64,000 nt of DNA from Kineosporia corallincola (GCF_018499875.1 NZ_JAHBAY010000005.1:434001-498000), one strand, 5' to 3'; positions 15,001 to 21,520 are shown, counted from the first letter of the stretch. Numbers and translations: made by a program. Notes: generated from the letters alone by a model not told the origin.

Positions 15001-18000
15001 TTGGGTTTTCGGTCGCGGGCTCGGTCACGGGCTCCGCCTCGGTAGCGGCTGCCGTCACGGCGCCGGTCGCGGCTGCCGTCCCGGTCGAGGTCGCGGCTCC
15101 GCCCGCTTCCACCGCAGCGGTGGCAGGTGCGTCCAGCGTCAGCGCGAGCGGGGTGACGGACAGGCCGATGGTGCGCAGGTGCAGCAGATCGGCCGGCAGG
15201 TAACGGGTTTCCTTCGGCGTCTGATGCAGACCGCTGCGCATCGGCACCACCAGATGCACCGGGTAGGTGGTGCCGGCCAGGGCCAGCGGACTACCCTCGA
15301 CCGGGGCGATCTCCCGCCCGTCGGCCAGTCGCAGACGCATCGTGACCCGGATGTTTCCCCGCGCCCGGGGCAGGTTGCCCGCGTGCCGCACCGATACCAC
15401 GTCGCGGAAGGTCCCTCCCGCCGTGGAGGTCACTGCGGCCTGGCGCTGTGCCCCCGCGCTGACGGCCAGCCGGCCGTCCACGTCCGCGCCCGGCGCACTG
15501 GCGAAACCGAACTCCGCCGTCAGGTTAAGGCCGATGGCGGAACTGATCGTGGCCGTGTTCTGGGTCCGTACCGAACGCAACCGGTACGACTCGATCACCG
15601 AGTTCACCAGGGCTGGCCCGTTGGCCTCCAAGGTGCCGACCAGCTCGGCCGACATCTCGACGAACCCGATGGCGGAACCACTCCCGTCGTTCAGCAGCGG
15701 CAGCGTCACCACGTTGCCGCCCATCATCAGCGGCAGGTTGGCCCGCAGGTCCCCCTCGGACAGGGCGCTCTTCAGGTCGTCCAGCACATCCTCACGCAGG
15801 TTCGTCAGATACGGCGCGAAGGAGGTGAGGAAGTCGTCGTACAGCTGCTGATGGTTCGGAACCGACTCGACGCCGAACAACGGCATCACGGCGAGGTCTT
15901 CGGGTGTGGGGATCTCGGCCGGGTCGGCGGATGCGTCGCCGTTCTCCGGGCGCACGGCCTGATTCTGCCCGATCCAGGCGGTGAGCGGCTCGTCCCCGAG
16001 ATCGTTGATCGGCTGCCAGTTCCGGTCCTCGGCCGGGACCGAGTCGTCCACCGGTCCCTCCAGCTCCAGCATGTGCCAGGCCATGGTGAAGCCGATGCGC
16101 TCGTGCGGCTGCCGGTTACGCATGATGGTGAACGCCTGCACGCTGATGCCGGTCGTGGTGCCGTAGGTGCTCTGGTTGTGGGTGAACTCGACCCGGGGCG
16201 TGAGGCCGATCTGGAGCAGCGGGAACCGGTGGAACACCGGCACGGTTCCGCTGTACTGCACCCGCCCGCTGCGGAAGTTGGTGGACGACATGGTGTTCCC
16301 GGCCTCGCCGATGCCGAACTGCCACCGCTGGCTCTGCACCGGGAGGTTCCCGCCGAGCCGGTCGATCCCGTCCGGGAGCTGCCGCGGCTCGCTCAGGGAC
16401 AGCCGCAGCACGATGGTCGGGCCGGACGGCAGCTTCAGGACCAGACCCCGTCCGAGCACACGGGCCCACTCGGCGGAGATCCGCCGGCCGGTGACCGTCT
16501 GCCCCACCCAGGCCCGCAGCGCGTCGTCCTGGCCCCGGCCGCGTTCGCCCGTGGTGATGATGCGTGCCTGGAGCCCCCTGACCACGGAGTCCGGCACCGG
16601 GGCGAAATGCAACAGCGGATGGGCGTTGTCTTGCGTCGTACCGAGCTGGTTCACCAGGTCGCTGAGGATCAGCACCGGATCGGCGGCGACCGCCGGCGGG
16701 TCGATGACCGCGGACGGGGTGACGGCCTGCGCCGTGGCCCCACTCGCTCCCGCGCCCGGGCTCTGTGCCGGGGCCTGCGCCGGAGTCTGTGCCGGCGCCC
16801 CTCCACGGGCCCGCAGGCGTCCTCCCGAGTGCAGGTTGAGCACCTGCCAGGCCATCGCCCGGCTGTTGCGCGGTGCCGCATCGCCCGCCTCGATCCGGCG
16901 CATCAGATCGCGCACCCGGGTCACGTCGAGCGGCGGCAGAACGTCTTCCGGCATCACCCGCCGCAACTGGAGATTGACGTCGTTCAGCACGTCCTCGGGT
17001 CGCAGCGGCGATCCGGACGACCCGGCCACCGGCTGGGGCTGCGCGGCACGAACGGAACCGCCCGGGCCGACGCCGGAATCGGAGTCGTCGTCCGAATTGA
17101 GATCCGCGTCGGAATCGTTGCGCCGGCCGGCGGCGAAGCTGAGACCACCGGTGAGGCCGTCGTCGCCCACCCCCACGTCCAGAGCGTCGTCGCTCCCGTC
17201 CACCCCGGCCGCCGGACCGTCTCCTCGCTGCGGGCGACGCAAGGTCAGGTCATTGGTCCGGTTCTCCAGAGCGGTCTGGGTGAGGTCCATCCGGAACAGG
17301 TGGGCACCGCTCTCCCGCCGGAGCTCGGACTCCAGGGAGGCGACGTGGTCACCGCCCATCCCCACGTACCGCGTGCCGTTCCGGATCGCCGCCCGGGTGG
17401 TCGCCAGCATCGAGAGGTCACGCCAGGCCTCGAACATCCTGCGGTCGTCCGGCTCGCGCTCCAGCGCGGTGCGCTCGTTCTGTCCCAGGTCGTCGTCCTT
17501 GGCCGCACGGGCGCGCATGGCCTGCACGAACGTCGTCCCGAAAGATTCCAGCCGGGGCAGGAACTCGCTGGTGAAGGCGTTCTCGCCGATGGCTTCGCGG
17601 TGCCGTTGCAGGCTCTCCCGCAGGCCGCCGTCCGGCGTCAGGCCGGCCATGAAACCGTTGAGCACCGGGGCGGTCTCGGTCGCGACCTGCCGCAGGATCG
17701 TCTTGGTGCGGCGCACCCCGCTCCGGCCCGGCAGCCGGTCCCGCGTGCTGGGCTGGGTCTCGCCCGCGTAGGCCCAGGCCACTCGGAGCATGCGCTGCCA
17801 GGCCACGTCAGCGTACGCGGTGTCCCGGCCCGGCGCCAGGCCGTTCGTCCGGATCGCCTGCAACACGTCGCTGACGGCCACACCCAGCTTGGGGTAGAGA
17901 GATTCGCCACCGTGACGCCGGATCTGGGCGTCGGACAGCTCTCCGAGGAAGGGCTGCCACAGGTGCTGACTCATCTGCCGGAAGGCCCGGCGGGTGGCCG

Positions 18001-21000
18001 GGTTCCCGCTCAGGTCGTCCTTGGGGAACAGCTCGTAGACGAAACTGTCCGACCCGACCGTCCGCAGGATCTGCGGGAGGGTGGCCCGGGTGTGGTCCTC
18101 GCCGATGATGTTGGTGCCGGCCGGCTCGAAGCTCACCCAGGTCCGCTGGGCCACGTCGGTCTGTCCCGGGGTGAGCGGGAGGTTGCCCAGGTAATCGGTG
18201 CGGCCCGCGGCATGGTCGCGGAACTCCTGCAACGACGAGTACAGGTGCAGCATGCCGTCGGCGGCCTTGTCCCGCTGCTCCGGCGTCGCCCCGCGCCCGT
18301 CCCAGGTGTCCCCGGCGATCCGGACACCGCCGCCCCGGCCCGGGCCCCCGGTGGTGGGGGCCCCGGCCCGCAGGCGCAGTCCTCCCCCCAGATGCAGGTT
18401 CACCACCTCGTGGGCCATGTCACCGATGTTGTGCACCGGCGTGCTGACCTGCGTCATCAGGTCCTTGACCCGGTCGGCGTCGAGTCCCGCGTCGACCGCC
18501 GAGCTGCCCTGCGCGACTTTGGGATACTCGGACCTCACCGCGTTCAGCACGTCGGGCAGGGGGAAACGCCGCTCGAACTCCTGACGAGCCGTCTCGTCCG
18601 AGGTCGCCGCGGACGACGCCGCCACCGCTTCGGGACCCGACCTGCCGGATTCCTCCACGCCCGAGCCGACCTCCGGTACGGACGCCCCCGTGAGCGTCCG
18701 TACCGGCACGACGTTGTCGGTCGTGGCATCGGCAAGGCGGTCGGCCGACACCGGTACAGAGACCGGCCGGGGACGACCCGTCACCGGGAACCTCATCCAG
18801 GCGACGCCCCGCCGCACACTGCCGGGGATGAGCGAACGGTCGACCCGGGCGATTACTTCGGTACCGAAGTCGGTCACCGCCCGCTGAACGAGAGGAAGGG
18901 GAACCGGCTTGCTCTCGTCGAGCACCAGGGATTCGCCTACGGCGACATCTCCGGGCCGTAGACCTTCCAGCTCGTCCAGATGCACGATCCGCGAGTTCTC
19001 GGTCACGGTGGCCGGCAGGTCCGCGAGCGAGGACGTGGTCGCCGACGTCCCGGACCTCTCCGCCCGAGGCCGGTCCGCGGGCTCCGAAGCACCCTGCCCA
19101 GGAGAGGCGGAAGAGCTGGAAGAAGCTCTGCCACCTCCTTCGGCTGCTGTGGAACCTGTTGCAGCATTATCGGTTCCGATGGAAACCGGACCGGCGTTCC
19201 CTCGGAGGGAGGTACCGGTGGCGGCCGGTAGTTCGGTGGTGGACGTGACCTGCTTCGGCCCCGCTGTACCGGGGAGCGAGGCACCCGGAGTGTTCCGCGT
19301 GACAGGGTTCACGCCGGTACCAGCCGGATTCGGGTTTCCCGTAGCCGTTTTCGCCTCGCCCGGGGCAGTGCTGATGGCAGTGCTAGTGACACCTGCGCCG
19401 GTGTTGGGCCGGACAGGAGTCGACGGGTTTGCGGTGCTGGACGAGTTGGCGCCTGCCGTGGCAGGGGTCGCGGTGCCAGATCCAGTGTTTCCGGCTCGGA
19501 CGGAAGTTTCGCTCCCCGGCGAGGTGTTCGCGTTCGGCCCGCTCGGTGTTCCCGTGACGGGTACCGAGGTGCGGGACGTCGTGGCCGCGATCCCGTCGCT
19601 CGCCGGGGTGGTCGTGGAGCCGTTCCGCTCCGGCCGCATGCCCCCGGCGACGGAGGCCGCCCGTCCGTCGGCGTCCGCGGCTCCGCCGGTGTTGCCGGTC
19701 GTGTTTCCGGCGACGTTCCCGCCCGGGCCGACGCCGGCGCCGCTCGGCCTCGTCACCAGCGGGGTGCTCGTCCCCGTGGTGTCAGTGGTGTCAGCGGACC
19801 TGGCACCGGTCCCGGTTGAAGAGAGCGTCTCGGCGGCCTGCTCCGGACGCGCGGTACTTCCGAAGTCGAGACCCTCCAGGTCGTCATAGGAGGTGAGGTC
19901 GATCAGGGGGGTGTCGTCCTGGTCCAGTCCGAGCAGGTCGGCGACGGCCGGCCCGTCCGTCGCGGAAGTGCCCGACCCGGCCGGTGACGTCACGGAGGCC
20001 GAGGACCCGCCGGAAGACGAGGCCGCGCCCGCAGAACCGGCGCCGATCTGGTGACCTGGGGTCGAGGCTCCCCCGGCTCCGGCACCCACGGTTGCCCCCG
20101 AAACACCCGAAACACCCGAGCCGTTCGGGGCGGTTGCCGTGCCCGCAGCGCCGGAGATGTCCCCGTCCCCGGAGACGTTCGCGGTGCCCGAGACACCCGC
20201 GCCCGAGACACTGGTGGCCGCGACCGCCCCCGTGGCGGCGGTCAGCCCCGTGACGGAACCGATTCCGTCGTTCCCGGCTATCTGCACCGTGCCGGCACCG
20301 AGATCCAGATCCGGATCACCGGTCCCGTCCGTGGGCGCCCGGAAGTCGTTGGCAGCCGCCGAACTCAGCAGGGGAACGTTCTGGGCCGGATCGACGAAGT
20401 TGCGAGCCGCGCGGCCGGTGAGCGCGCCGTCACCGTCGCCGATGCCCCGGTCGCCGGCGTTCCCCTTGATCAGCCCACCGATGCCGGTACCGAGACTGCC
20501 GGCCAGACTGGAGGCCGCACCGGAGCTGAACGAGTACCAGTTCCAGGCGAATTCCTCGCCCTGGAGCACCAGCAGAATGCCCTCGGTGAAGGCCTCGTGC
20601 GCACCCTCCTCGGCGAAGTCCACGACCGCCTTGACCGTGGCAGCCGACAGCGCGACGCGCAGCGGCCCCTCGATCGCCCGGTAGAACGAATTGGAGATGC
20701 GCTCGGCCGTCGCCCGCAGTCCGGCGGCGCTGAAAGAGCTGATGTTGCTGGACACCGCAGTCGCGACGGCGTTCTTCAGTACGGTGTAGTCGGACTTCTT
20801 GAGGCTGTTGCCCAGAAGCTTCTTCAGCCCGTCGTTGATGGCGTTCGTCACCGCGTGCCCGAGCGCCGAGAACGCCGGGGCCAGCGCGCCGCCCAGCGCG
20901 CCGACCTCGGCGGCCTGCCGGGTCAGGTTGCCGTCCCAGTGCTTTCGGTGTCCCTCGATCCGCTGGATGGTCTGGACGATGACGTCCATGGCCACCTGGA

Positions 21001-21517
21001 GACCTATCCCGACCAGCTGGGCCTGGGCGATGGCCAGAAACAGCCGTCCCCACCAGGTCTTCAGCAGGTAGGCGACGATGCGCATCCGCATCAGCGCCCA
21101 GACCAGGCTGGCCCCGCCGGTCAGCACCGCGACCTTGATCGCCCAGGCGATCTCGATGATCAACTCGATCAGCGTAAGGATCGAGATCAGCTTGATGTAC
21201 TCGACCATGAGCGAGACTTTCTCCAGAAAGTCCGCCAGGTCCTCGAACTGCCCTGCGGCGGTCGGAAGATAGCTCGGTCCGCTCACATACGGCTCGACGG
21301 CCTCGATGAACTTGGTGGAGGCCTTGCCGGAGAAGTTGGACCGGATGAAGTTGATGACCTCGATCAGTTCCGGCCCGAGCACCTGCCGGACGTCGGTCGC
21401 GGCATCACGCCAGGCCTGCGCCAGCACGCGCAGGTCGTCCTCGTTCGCACTGGGCCACTGCTCCCCGGTGAGAACACGGAACAGTCCCCGGACTTCTTCC
21501 GGTACCGACAAGGCCAT
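1..21517 (-). CDS. Giant T7SS-linked polymorphic toxin-like protein (lonely-Cys type), C-terminus cut by window
   Basis: One uninterrupted frame of at least 7,172 codons starts at ATG 21517 and leaves the left edge. The start is fixed by an in-frame TGA two codons upstream. Residues 1-240 are a helical WXG100-like head with strongly hydrophobic helices at about 105-190. Residues 390-855 are an Ala/Gly/Ser/Thr/Pro linker. Residues 1090-1420 form a folded helical domain with two GxxH motifs (H1142, H1391). Paired NLHxGG modules lie near 990-1055 and 1505-1575. Long beta-rich blocks follow, separated by acidic or Pro-rich linkers (about 2135-2240, 3440-3645, 3865-3910, 4325-4360, 5135-5210, 6490-6740), with another hydrophobic stretch near 3025-3070. 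Cys6143, in a VVCDTAVGG context followed by a caspase/C80-like segment, is the only cysteine I found by manual translation. The visible end is Pro/Ser/Arg-rich. It is the last gene of the eccD operon. Family knowledge: similar giant actinobacterial proteins sit at T7SS loci. Inference: secreted or surface-displayed toxin or conflict protein. Confidence 0.85.
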   Translation of the reverse strand, partial: MALSVPEEVRGLFRVLTGEQWPSANEDDLRVLAQAWRDAATDVRQVLGPELIEVINFIRSNFSGKASTKFIEAVEPYVSGPSYLPTAAGQFEDLADFLEKVSLMVEYIKLISILTLIELIIEIAWAIKVAVLTGGASLVWALMRMRIVAYLLKTWWGRLFLAIAQAQLVGIGLQVAMDVIVQTIQRIEGHRKHWDGNLTRQAAEVGALGGALAPAFSALGHAVTNAINDGLKKLLGNSLKKSDYTVLKNAVATAVSSNISSFSAAGLRATAERISNSFYRAIEGPLRVALSAATVKAVVDFAEEGAHEAFTEGILLVLQGEEFAWNWYSFSSGAASSLAGSLGTGIGGLIKGNAGDRGIGDGDGALTGRAARNFVDPAQNVPLLSSAAANDFRAPTDGTGDPDLDLGAGTVQIAGNDGIGSVTGLTAATGAVAATSVSGAGVSGTANVSGDGDISGAAGTATAPNGSGVSGVSGATVGAGAGGASTPGHQIGAGSAGAASSSGGSSASVTSPAGSGTSATDGPAVADLLGLDQDDTPLIDLTSYDDLEGLDFGSTARPEQAAETLSSTGTGARSADTTDTTGTSTPLVTRPSGAGVGPGGNVAGNTTGNTGGAADADGRAASVAGGMRPERNGSTTTPASDGIAATTSRTSVPVTGTPSGPNANTSPGSETSVRAGNTGSGTATPATAGANSSSTANPSTPVRPNTGAGVTSTAISTAPGEAKTATGNPNPAGTGVNPVTRNTPGASLPGTAGPKQVTSTTELPAATGTSLRGNAGPVSIGTDNAATGSTAAEGGGRASSSSSASPGQGASEPADRPRAERSGTSATTSSLADLPATVTENSRIVHLDELEGLRPGDVAVGESLVLDESKPVPLPLVQRAVTDFGTEVIARVDRSLIPGSVRRGVAWMRFPVTGRPRPVSVPVSADRLADATTDNVVPVRTLTGASVPEVGSGVEESGRSGPEAVAASSAATSDETARQEFERRFPLPDVLNAVRSEYPKVAQGSSAVDAGLDADRVKDLMTQVSTPVHNIGDMAHEVVNLHLGGGLRLRAGAPTTGGPGRGGGVRIAGDTWDGRGATPEQRDKAADGMLHLYSSLQEFRDHAAGRTDYLGNLPLTPGQTDVAQRTWVSFEPAGTNIIGEDHTRATLPQILRTVGSDSFVYELFPKDDLSGNPATRRAFRQMSQHLWQPFLGELSDAQIRRHGGESLYPKLGVAVSDVLQAIRTNGLAPGRDTAYADVAWQRMLRVAWAYAGETQPSTRDRLPGRSGVRRTKTILRQVATETAPVLNGFMAGLTPDGGLRESLQRHREAIGENAFTSEFLPRLESFGTTFVQAMRARAAKDDDLGQNERTALEREPDDRRMFEAWRDLSMLATTRAAIRNGTRYVGMGGDHVASLESELRRESGAHLFRMDLTQTALENRTNDLTLRRPQRGDGPAAGVDGSDDALDVGVGDDGLTGGLSFAAGRRNDSDADLNSDDDSDSGVGPGGSVRAAQPQPVAGSSGSPLRPEDVLNDVNLQLRRVMPEDVLPPLDVTRVRDLMRRIEAGDAAPRNSRAMAWQVLNLHSGGRLRARGGAPAQTPAQAPAQSPGAGASGATAQAVTPSAVIDPPAVAADPVLILSDLVNQLGTTQDNAHPLLHFAPVPDSVVRGLQARIITTGERGRGQDDALRAWVGQTVTGRRISAEWARVLGRGLVLKLPSGPTIVLRLSLSEPRQLPDGIDRLGGNLPVQSQRWQFGIGEAGNTMSSTNFRSGRVQYSGTVPVFHRFPLLQIGLTPRVEFTHNQSTYGTTTGISVQAFTIMRNRQPHERIGFTMAWHMLELEGPVDDSVPAEDRNWQPINDLGDEPLTAWIGQNQAVRPENGDASADPAEIPTPEDLAVMPLFGVESVPNHQQLYDDFLTSFAPYLTNLREDVLDDLKSALSEGDLRANLPLMMGGNVVTLPLLNDGSGSAIGFVEMSAELVGTLEANGPALVNSVIESYRLRSVRTQNTATISSAIGLNLTAEFGFASAPGADVDGRLAVSAGAQRQAAVTSTAGGTFRDVVSVRHAGNLPRARGNIRVTMRLRLADGREIAPVEGSPLALAGTTYPVHLVVPMRSGLHQTPKETRYLPADLLHLRTIGLSVTPLALTLDAPATAAVEAGGAATSTGTAAATGAVTAAATEAEPVTEPATENPTGPATDNASDEATGAATENATGPATEAEAVAGSGTGAGGVPESDPATGTPGVPETGAAATAVTTDVPQTPPLTGFVALEKVLRDEGFLPDPSRAPVITTRGPARRLAGPDAAVTMQLLNLRKLQQIVGQAAQVAGLGAALEGGDTAWFERIHHGQVRRMAVRVRVERRYPDANDPETGVEHAYHAPRTQTLNFMGSTLAGEEQQTFSPFNWSVGVAGGPTRHGLEVLPQGSVRGGTSTTTLAGIGTGHEYYALSPTSQGSEIFRVPITLSIDLIDSHGPARSIDPVDGTVTLAVPTARTGAEPSTEPRRAPLTVREVTENDRRMLAAARSGDGTRLGGMRLPETAIIERLEGSQAVQAALFQLLGAPADTPVLPQTGQSWSEYLNQRVYQPFLNSWAGVLVGGAGQALVTAAVGEPMSNGASSAAEFGSLATSPEALRAGVLRIFNDEYVVEGLRGPGGVGTERTVRLRIRGYVTDFRANPKVEVMDGERWAQATTSHAHTTSTMLGGQIGLGLAGRAGDGNRTTGQYTFGRADTQSTTVGNNSSSFRVTSQDEFEAYRGKGKVVFVIEAEYGHRQEAAGLLGAGQSRRSLAVEVPDGMEMIFMDHDMHNHPALLKAVRDSGATVPPATPQNLRLPSRFISSGGQIGFGKVTEAITAPGSAPAGRALRDLVERVAPGLTTVGSATYSPTALTRINEQTTSFGLKEAVNAGPDGAVTFNVPYRSARGPARVRIRISARPKNLGELEQVRGRRAGKGSGLDNVFSHITGNGASLEVPGATRMAQTSTRTQNLGVTSDALLPSQTISPTLNESVRSDVGHAQSSTRELRTWERTMNSAEFWVRYEYVMEATVEPDWLAIEALLIQGTAVLVAQKLFLVIPWLWAGMIGMAATAAGTMSTADAVALEEGRLKKLSDDEKNGRVRVDVDVALRFAESETRPEGSDVPTQAGPVPVDPVLLKESPLLPRPVATPGETRITMDPDPELTSRLEGRRWLPKRPVEIYQFGGMPELARALNQVSPDWMRRITPSSSDFGEGQLIRLNQFLRNGEQVKAERAGTAAFLNRSGTDGTSIVMTLHEAWAVEERKDIAIDGIEVSNDSVTNTSSSSRGRSLALGPSFAIDTHQRSGFSLPVTGQTLTRGEISMLGSQRREVLRYGQPFSTEAKPGLPGFVVQATAVMEVTGPKGKVWVVAPIQMGTTERPVTAWPQIADLGDRRLSKVETERYDGLMRDALTRFPQERWDELAQAPGTALDGALIRVAHALLDGDPDAAQRVAEEAVERGRPATDAVVPPATDAVVSPVTDAVVPPVTDAMVPPVTDVSVPPATDAPVPPATDAPSPLVMDESAPPATTSRTVLPPTGPAEASGTENLPATDGGSQPGADAADPGVPAETTNRQEAPPTSDAPTPDAPTAGDGDGATRPARRRGIGNGGLPTIPEETEPAEGAPASADPVRAVAPVRPETPAERMLPKARPVLPKAGPVLPRTTRGIKNVSTVNDPDHGGPAGWPRTGRAGRVVRVKNATAPDGPGPRSWKDRLAGTFRRALDGAPGGSHRVLTRRSGRRTGKAELPHRADPFVSAVETPADLVAMARHTAVEVEIPAVLHEEARSRRSWAALRERSPHNLRVFSPPAPAHPGLADVLSTVTASTAGFRYVVDEGGVVRGALRMTRPHPTVAGHGRRGAVEFVPNPAVRRAAAPVIGPAPEATGRPGVTDPAAVTDPAAVTDPAAVTDSAAVTDPAGLVDPADPAAAVEWTHWSTSPDAQVVTENHEMRVLDPRRQNLPIIPETSEPGGPADAVTTAAAMVFAPATEPRGPVDLPVPPPGTEAIGRARVDALVVLFRSPAPDGTTWPAVLDRVEARILAAVTAAGNRVTGAVIRQAARDLDGLAITGNDALTAFSAAVLDAHRAAADQAVRTVLDGWDGVARSPGQQIAERRPVLPVYTLEGDLGSGKILHAQNFTRPDQVAAAVARRIGQPLTPSQLEAVETVLGREISVPGATTLMRGGVPLPGRIRVGNRSYEARLAVDLLGGVPLEKAPGSESIEDRQIAYDVRYQTSQGDRSAGLTTQRSGGVMATNALSLGVGATLRTAGIPASVRMNEQESLEGVSGSGTEISRNIKGLIGSTEFLALARLKLVLNDAATSAAPLEHTVGSGRVWARFNDEVVRMPETAADTETPADTDADTETAADTETDAATRPLPTQIHPVISVPEGMSSVRSPLHEVFHIVESLNAGRLAAAVRSRLTGADAGTLRQLDAFLNNENLLLNAGFMTGGRLMSRVLPVFGGVSLEVTAGLSDVQRVFSVPKSTLRQDAGSSVKMEAKHGISSTADLSLGLQGTWQTGYDGTGRTGLGTYSSTTVSGNLVGLGTTRPVSVSTGNNAGSKAVSEYAGPVVFLRATMRVTVALDASTPIDPVHENVTVYLAVPENEVARFEEAVRHPSEQAPAAGTQVVPHSDDPVRAVRRHNASASVTIRNGETRYLPDGLVTGQAIGHGGVDLVPGAEKIMPEIERQVQERLAAEWSRSTVAERNSFRSQVNQMFSAPAVLTRMQHGLPSRLSLDLALGGRGVRIVVDPTLGRFIESMPQSTEHDATVDVSWKNSTKLDVKRTLGSVVRGSLDVPSLFGTGKGPLRAITPVAGGSVSYTDQQTETAGQAVKSNRRWKFKSPTQLLTFGVSYDVSVEIDGVRQQPPATRLDGEVRVAVSEEMLTKSPAENPDGLGRVTHPDDAQVDQFLAQAIRFGGRGNQVIPVSMLGLGAVEAAVLESLGDVGTRNRRLQVAEAVASPESLYSNLELMLSDSGAAVSELVTPGLIRDLHAAGRIRVHLRHRGDALLETSAGTADDVNESAVRLDHQSKQALAGEAAFGLGGVFRASVDAGALSSVTVAPNAQYRRGFRQDSVTGDNISGAVRRTGRALGAHRLYRGDLMFEIIDYTWGQTGGGRGGLARRSRFVIIERGVQYLIDATSADALHLPPITPAAPAAPAVPTAAVVEAGQAGAAPAEPVAANPETAPEAAPDVNPDVNPDVNPDAHPDTDPDAATPTPEPNLLPASFVNDGHVLGLSEVVGFGDAGKPLRLAKDLLTRSGFSGYTDTAWLDAPTGAMVSLENGLGARAVRARIGSALGARIALTVTENIRNTPLRRTLVFKVGARIGQALGPTSEVAASLDNFMQYGSRHDEGSGRGQSSSWAGGVTASGTVLTSNRPGIGGSAGRTTESGLSRSANTSDKQNRRVKPKAKKALRSTHEIVWEVELQVTIHGGAGVEAVAGPLAHHSPSGWTSYGSATDTVTLHTPVDLATPTPSTVARNPYRVTDPENPNRKFLDLKGQVPEQSWLAGTRLIPAFLRAGLTGSATGNRRVPQGLQIDHQLHMASAEEILSANVPPLLQAQGLSMPAVTVRGLLGNTLHHQNLKLRLADAVLLNPTEPADPSDPDGRPRVRPFLIGTERTVEKGGEAENVVSAETSFGQGISAPVIRTALREGADEDNIRLGESSSAAAQPALGKANVTGGAQTSNSGRVTEETTELDTPSFLVRAATFYTLVNSRIPQSILGSRSTLAAEPAELGVENGGYFLFTEEQAVAAGLIEVVETPGDDGEVTKTYHAGREVAAEPPTAFPGVTSTLTRSGLSLDSSPQSVRLGDALPRVPGWLAVTGRYDPATNQVQIGSGTSSRLVGPEGLVEYLSEQPAWGGRGLMLMIDGIAAPSGVPAAQSFPQRLRDLLEVGVLAPTSDLLMIPAPPSATQDPAVPGPVPALTPDTGAMVVRPPQVDTPLAASTQESGPLGWVRVVPSGQSSANGLPGQAVTGRDTAPVFHWFTPRIGTQGRDVGADFTGALEQMRSPAAQDQQVVWSPAPVEPDPATSLAGRGNLPEDTDVFVIGDDPDGVTADGVTTAEGMTADALDGDALGAAVVASAVPTEGGHVLFAAADPARIEFARRLPADAGAATLASRGTAEGVRDQNGNVVTVPALAQAVTRLQGEDRRVLRLVVCDTAVGGTSSYAARLATALGRPVMAPRGFVWQAAPGAPGGLNGVVSPPQVSADGRIRLSRPVLPARGSWVLFTPQPDGTVSARDLGPAMPSSVAEASDAASTGTVTATADGTAGAANASVQQTNRTGSAALTGPDTVMPAEGEWAHWSSGERGSPAPGFVEARLRAVTSLNIGDDYRFAAPEAAGLAELERIVAQHFPDQEFSDAIQELVGRAQLSGWQRAWNFMAGGSARADRREELLTVATLATQIHGPGFSIEQMRVLRRLHDTVLLDAPVTLTRPGRQPGQQLTVDDLGWVVAGLGPRGDLGDVGNLTALTIAAASVPVSPGTTRMTLDDLRAAWQGEATGEGPGTGGSAARADGAENRLADSGLRTTGVVPGAEVAGTPDSPGATAAQQAQQAETSGTRPAGDDADGADGAGTGPDAWGDPEPPAGRPDDPGFVPVDLADHEALGVDRRPAREVHQETLDAVLETLTGQAMTNVGPGTAGPAVPEPGPEPGTQDPAVAAEPDMAGEPDVVADTGLVPAADPGDGDRQPRPGTPDPGQNAEQNPAEQDLAEQDPTTLDPVAVAGFEVAAGVRDLVVSRVWAALEEAGALTGGLGGRWRRDLVHLVDDTVTTRALTALVAEIAPGRPMTNVVTVNQGSEDGAFSRSRVHIWVRAERRDDPGNPAVPLVRFTVRVRFRTGPRPWVRAITSPAVRRWLGGDDLVTSTTRPVDQAVVPSDHGVNADGSPRPNRDLPLPTEARSASPGPRRPFASPADMAVPPADPANQPAVTVRSRTQWQDPIGTLRRRLSTLGQERPLLRSRSQDRRDSLNEPDGHELLATLRDEQQVHRALDTAYAKETGRYEPLDLSDVPPVVHHLAENYASVLLADPHQTSLTRAQLRTIDFPAVIAAARIAGEHRDAGRELPAGNLLRLRRDLAAGLVNQIWQHFTEVVYLRPGHAHEYRPLPEARRHPRGVNDRLLREVRHLGGARPSGSGDGSRSAPVSRPGTPVPSRPQSPVAGRPASPSSGRAASPARPASPARQPSQAGQ
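5938..6000. repeat. Short tandem repeat (PDVN) in a linker of the giant gene
   Basis: A 12-bp unit occurs three times in a row, plus one diverged copy, encoding PDVN-PDVN-PDVN-PDAH on the minus strand. It lies within an Ala/Pro/Glu linker at about residues 5135-5210 of the giant protein. Confidence 0.8.
9808..9890. repeat. 18-bp tandem repeat inside the giant gene (about 4.6 copies)
   Basis: Units begin at 9808, 9826, 9844, 9862 and 9880, exactly 18 bp apart. They encode a hexapeptide repeat TDPAAV/TDSAAV on the minus strand, within a linker of the giant protein. The unit length is a multiple of three, so copy-number change would keep the frame. Confidence 0.9.
11010..11169. repeat. 24-bp tandem repeat inside the giant gene (about 6.7 copies)
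   Basis: Units begin at 11010, 11034, 11058, 11082, 11106, 11130 and 11154, exactly 24 bp apart. They encode an octapeptide of the type VPPATDAV on the minus strand. This is a Pro/Thr/Asp linker between beta-rich blocks of the giant protein. The frame is kept at any copy number. Confidence 0.9.
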
Positions 21518-21520
21518 GAC

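Noticed and set aside
9158-18961. Open plus-strand frame of about 3,267 codons opposite the giant gene
   Set aside because: It is codon-aligned with the giant minus-strand frame and reads as Arg/Gly/His-rich antisense; GC-rich codon bias alone removes stops. There is no ribosome site and no recognisable domain.
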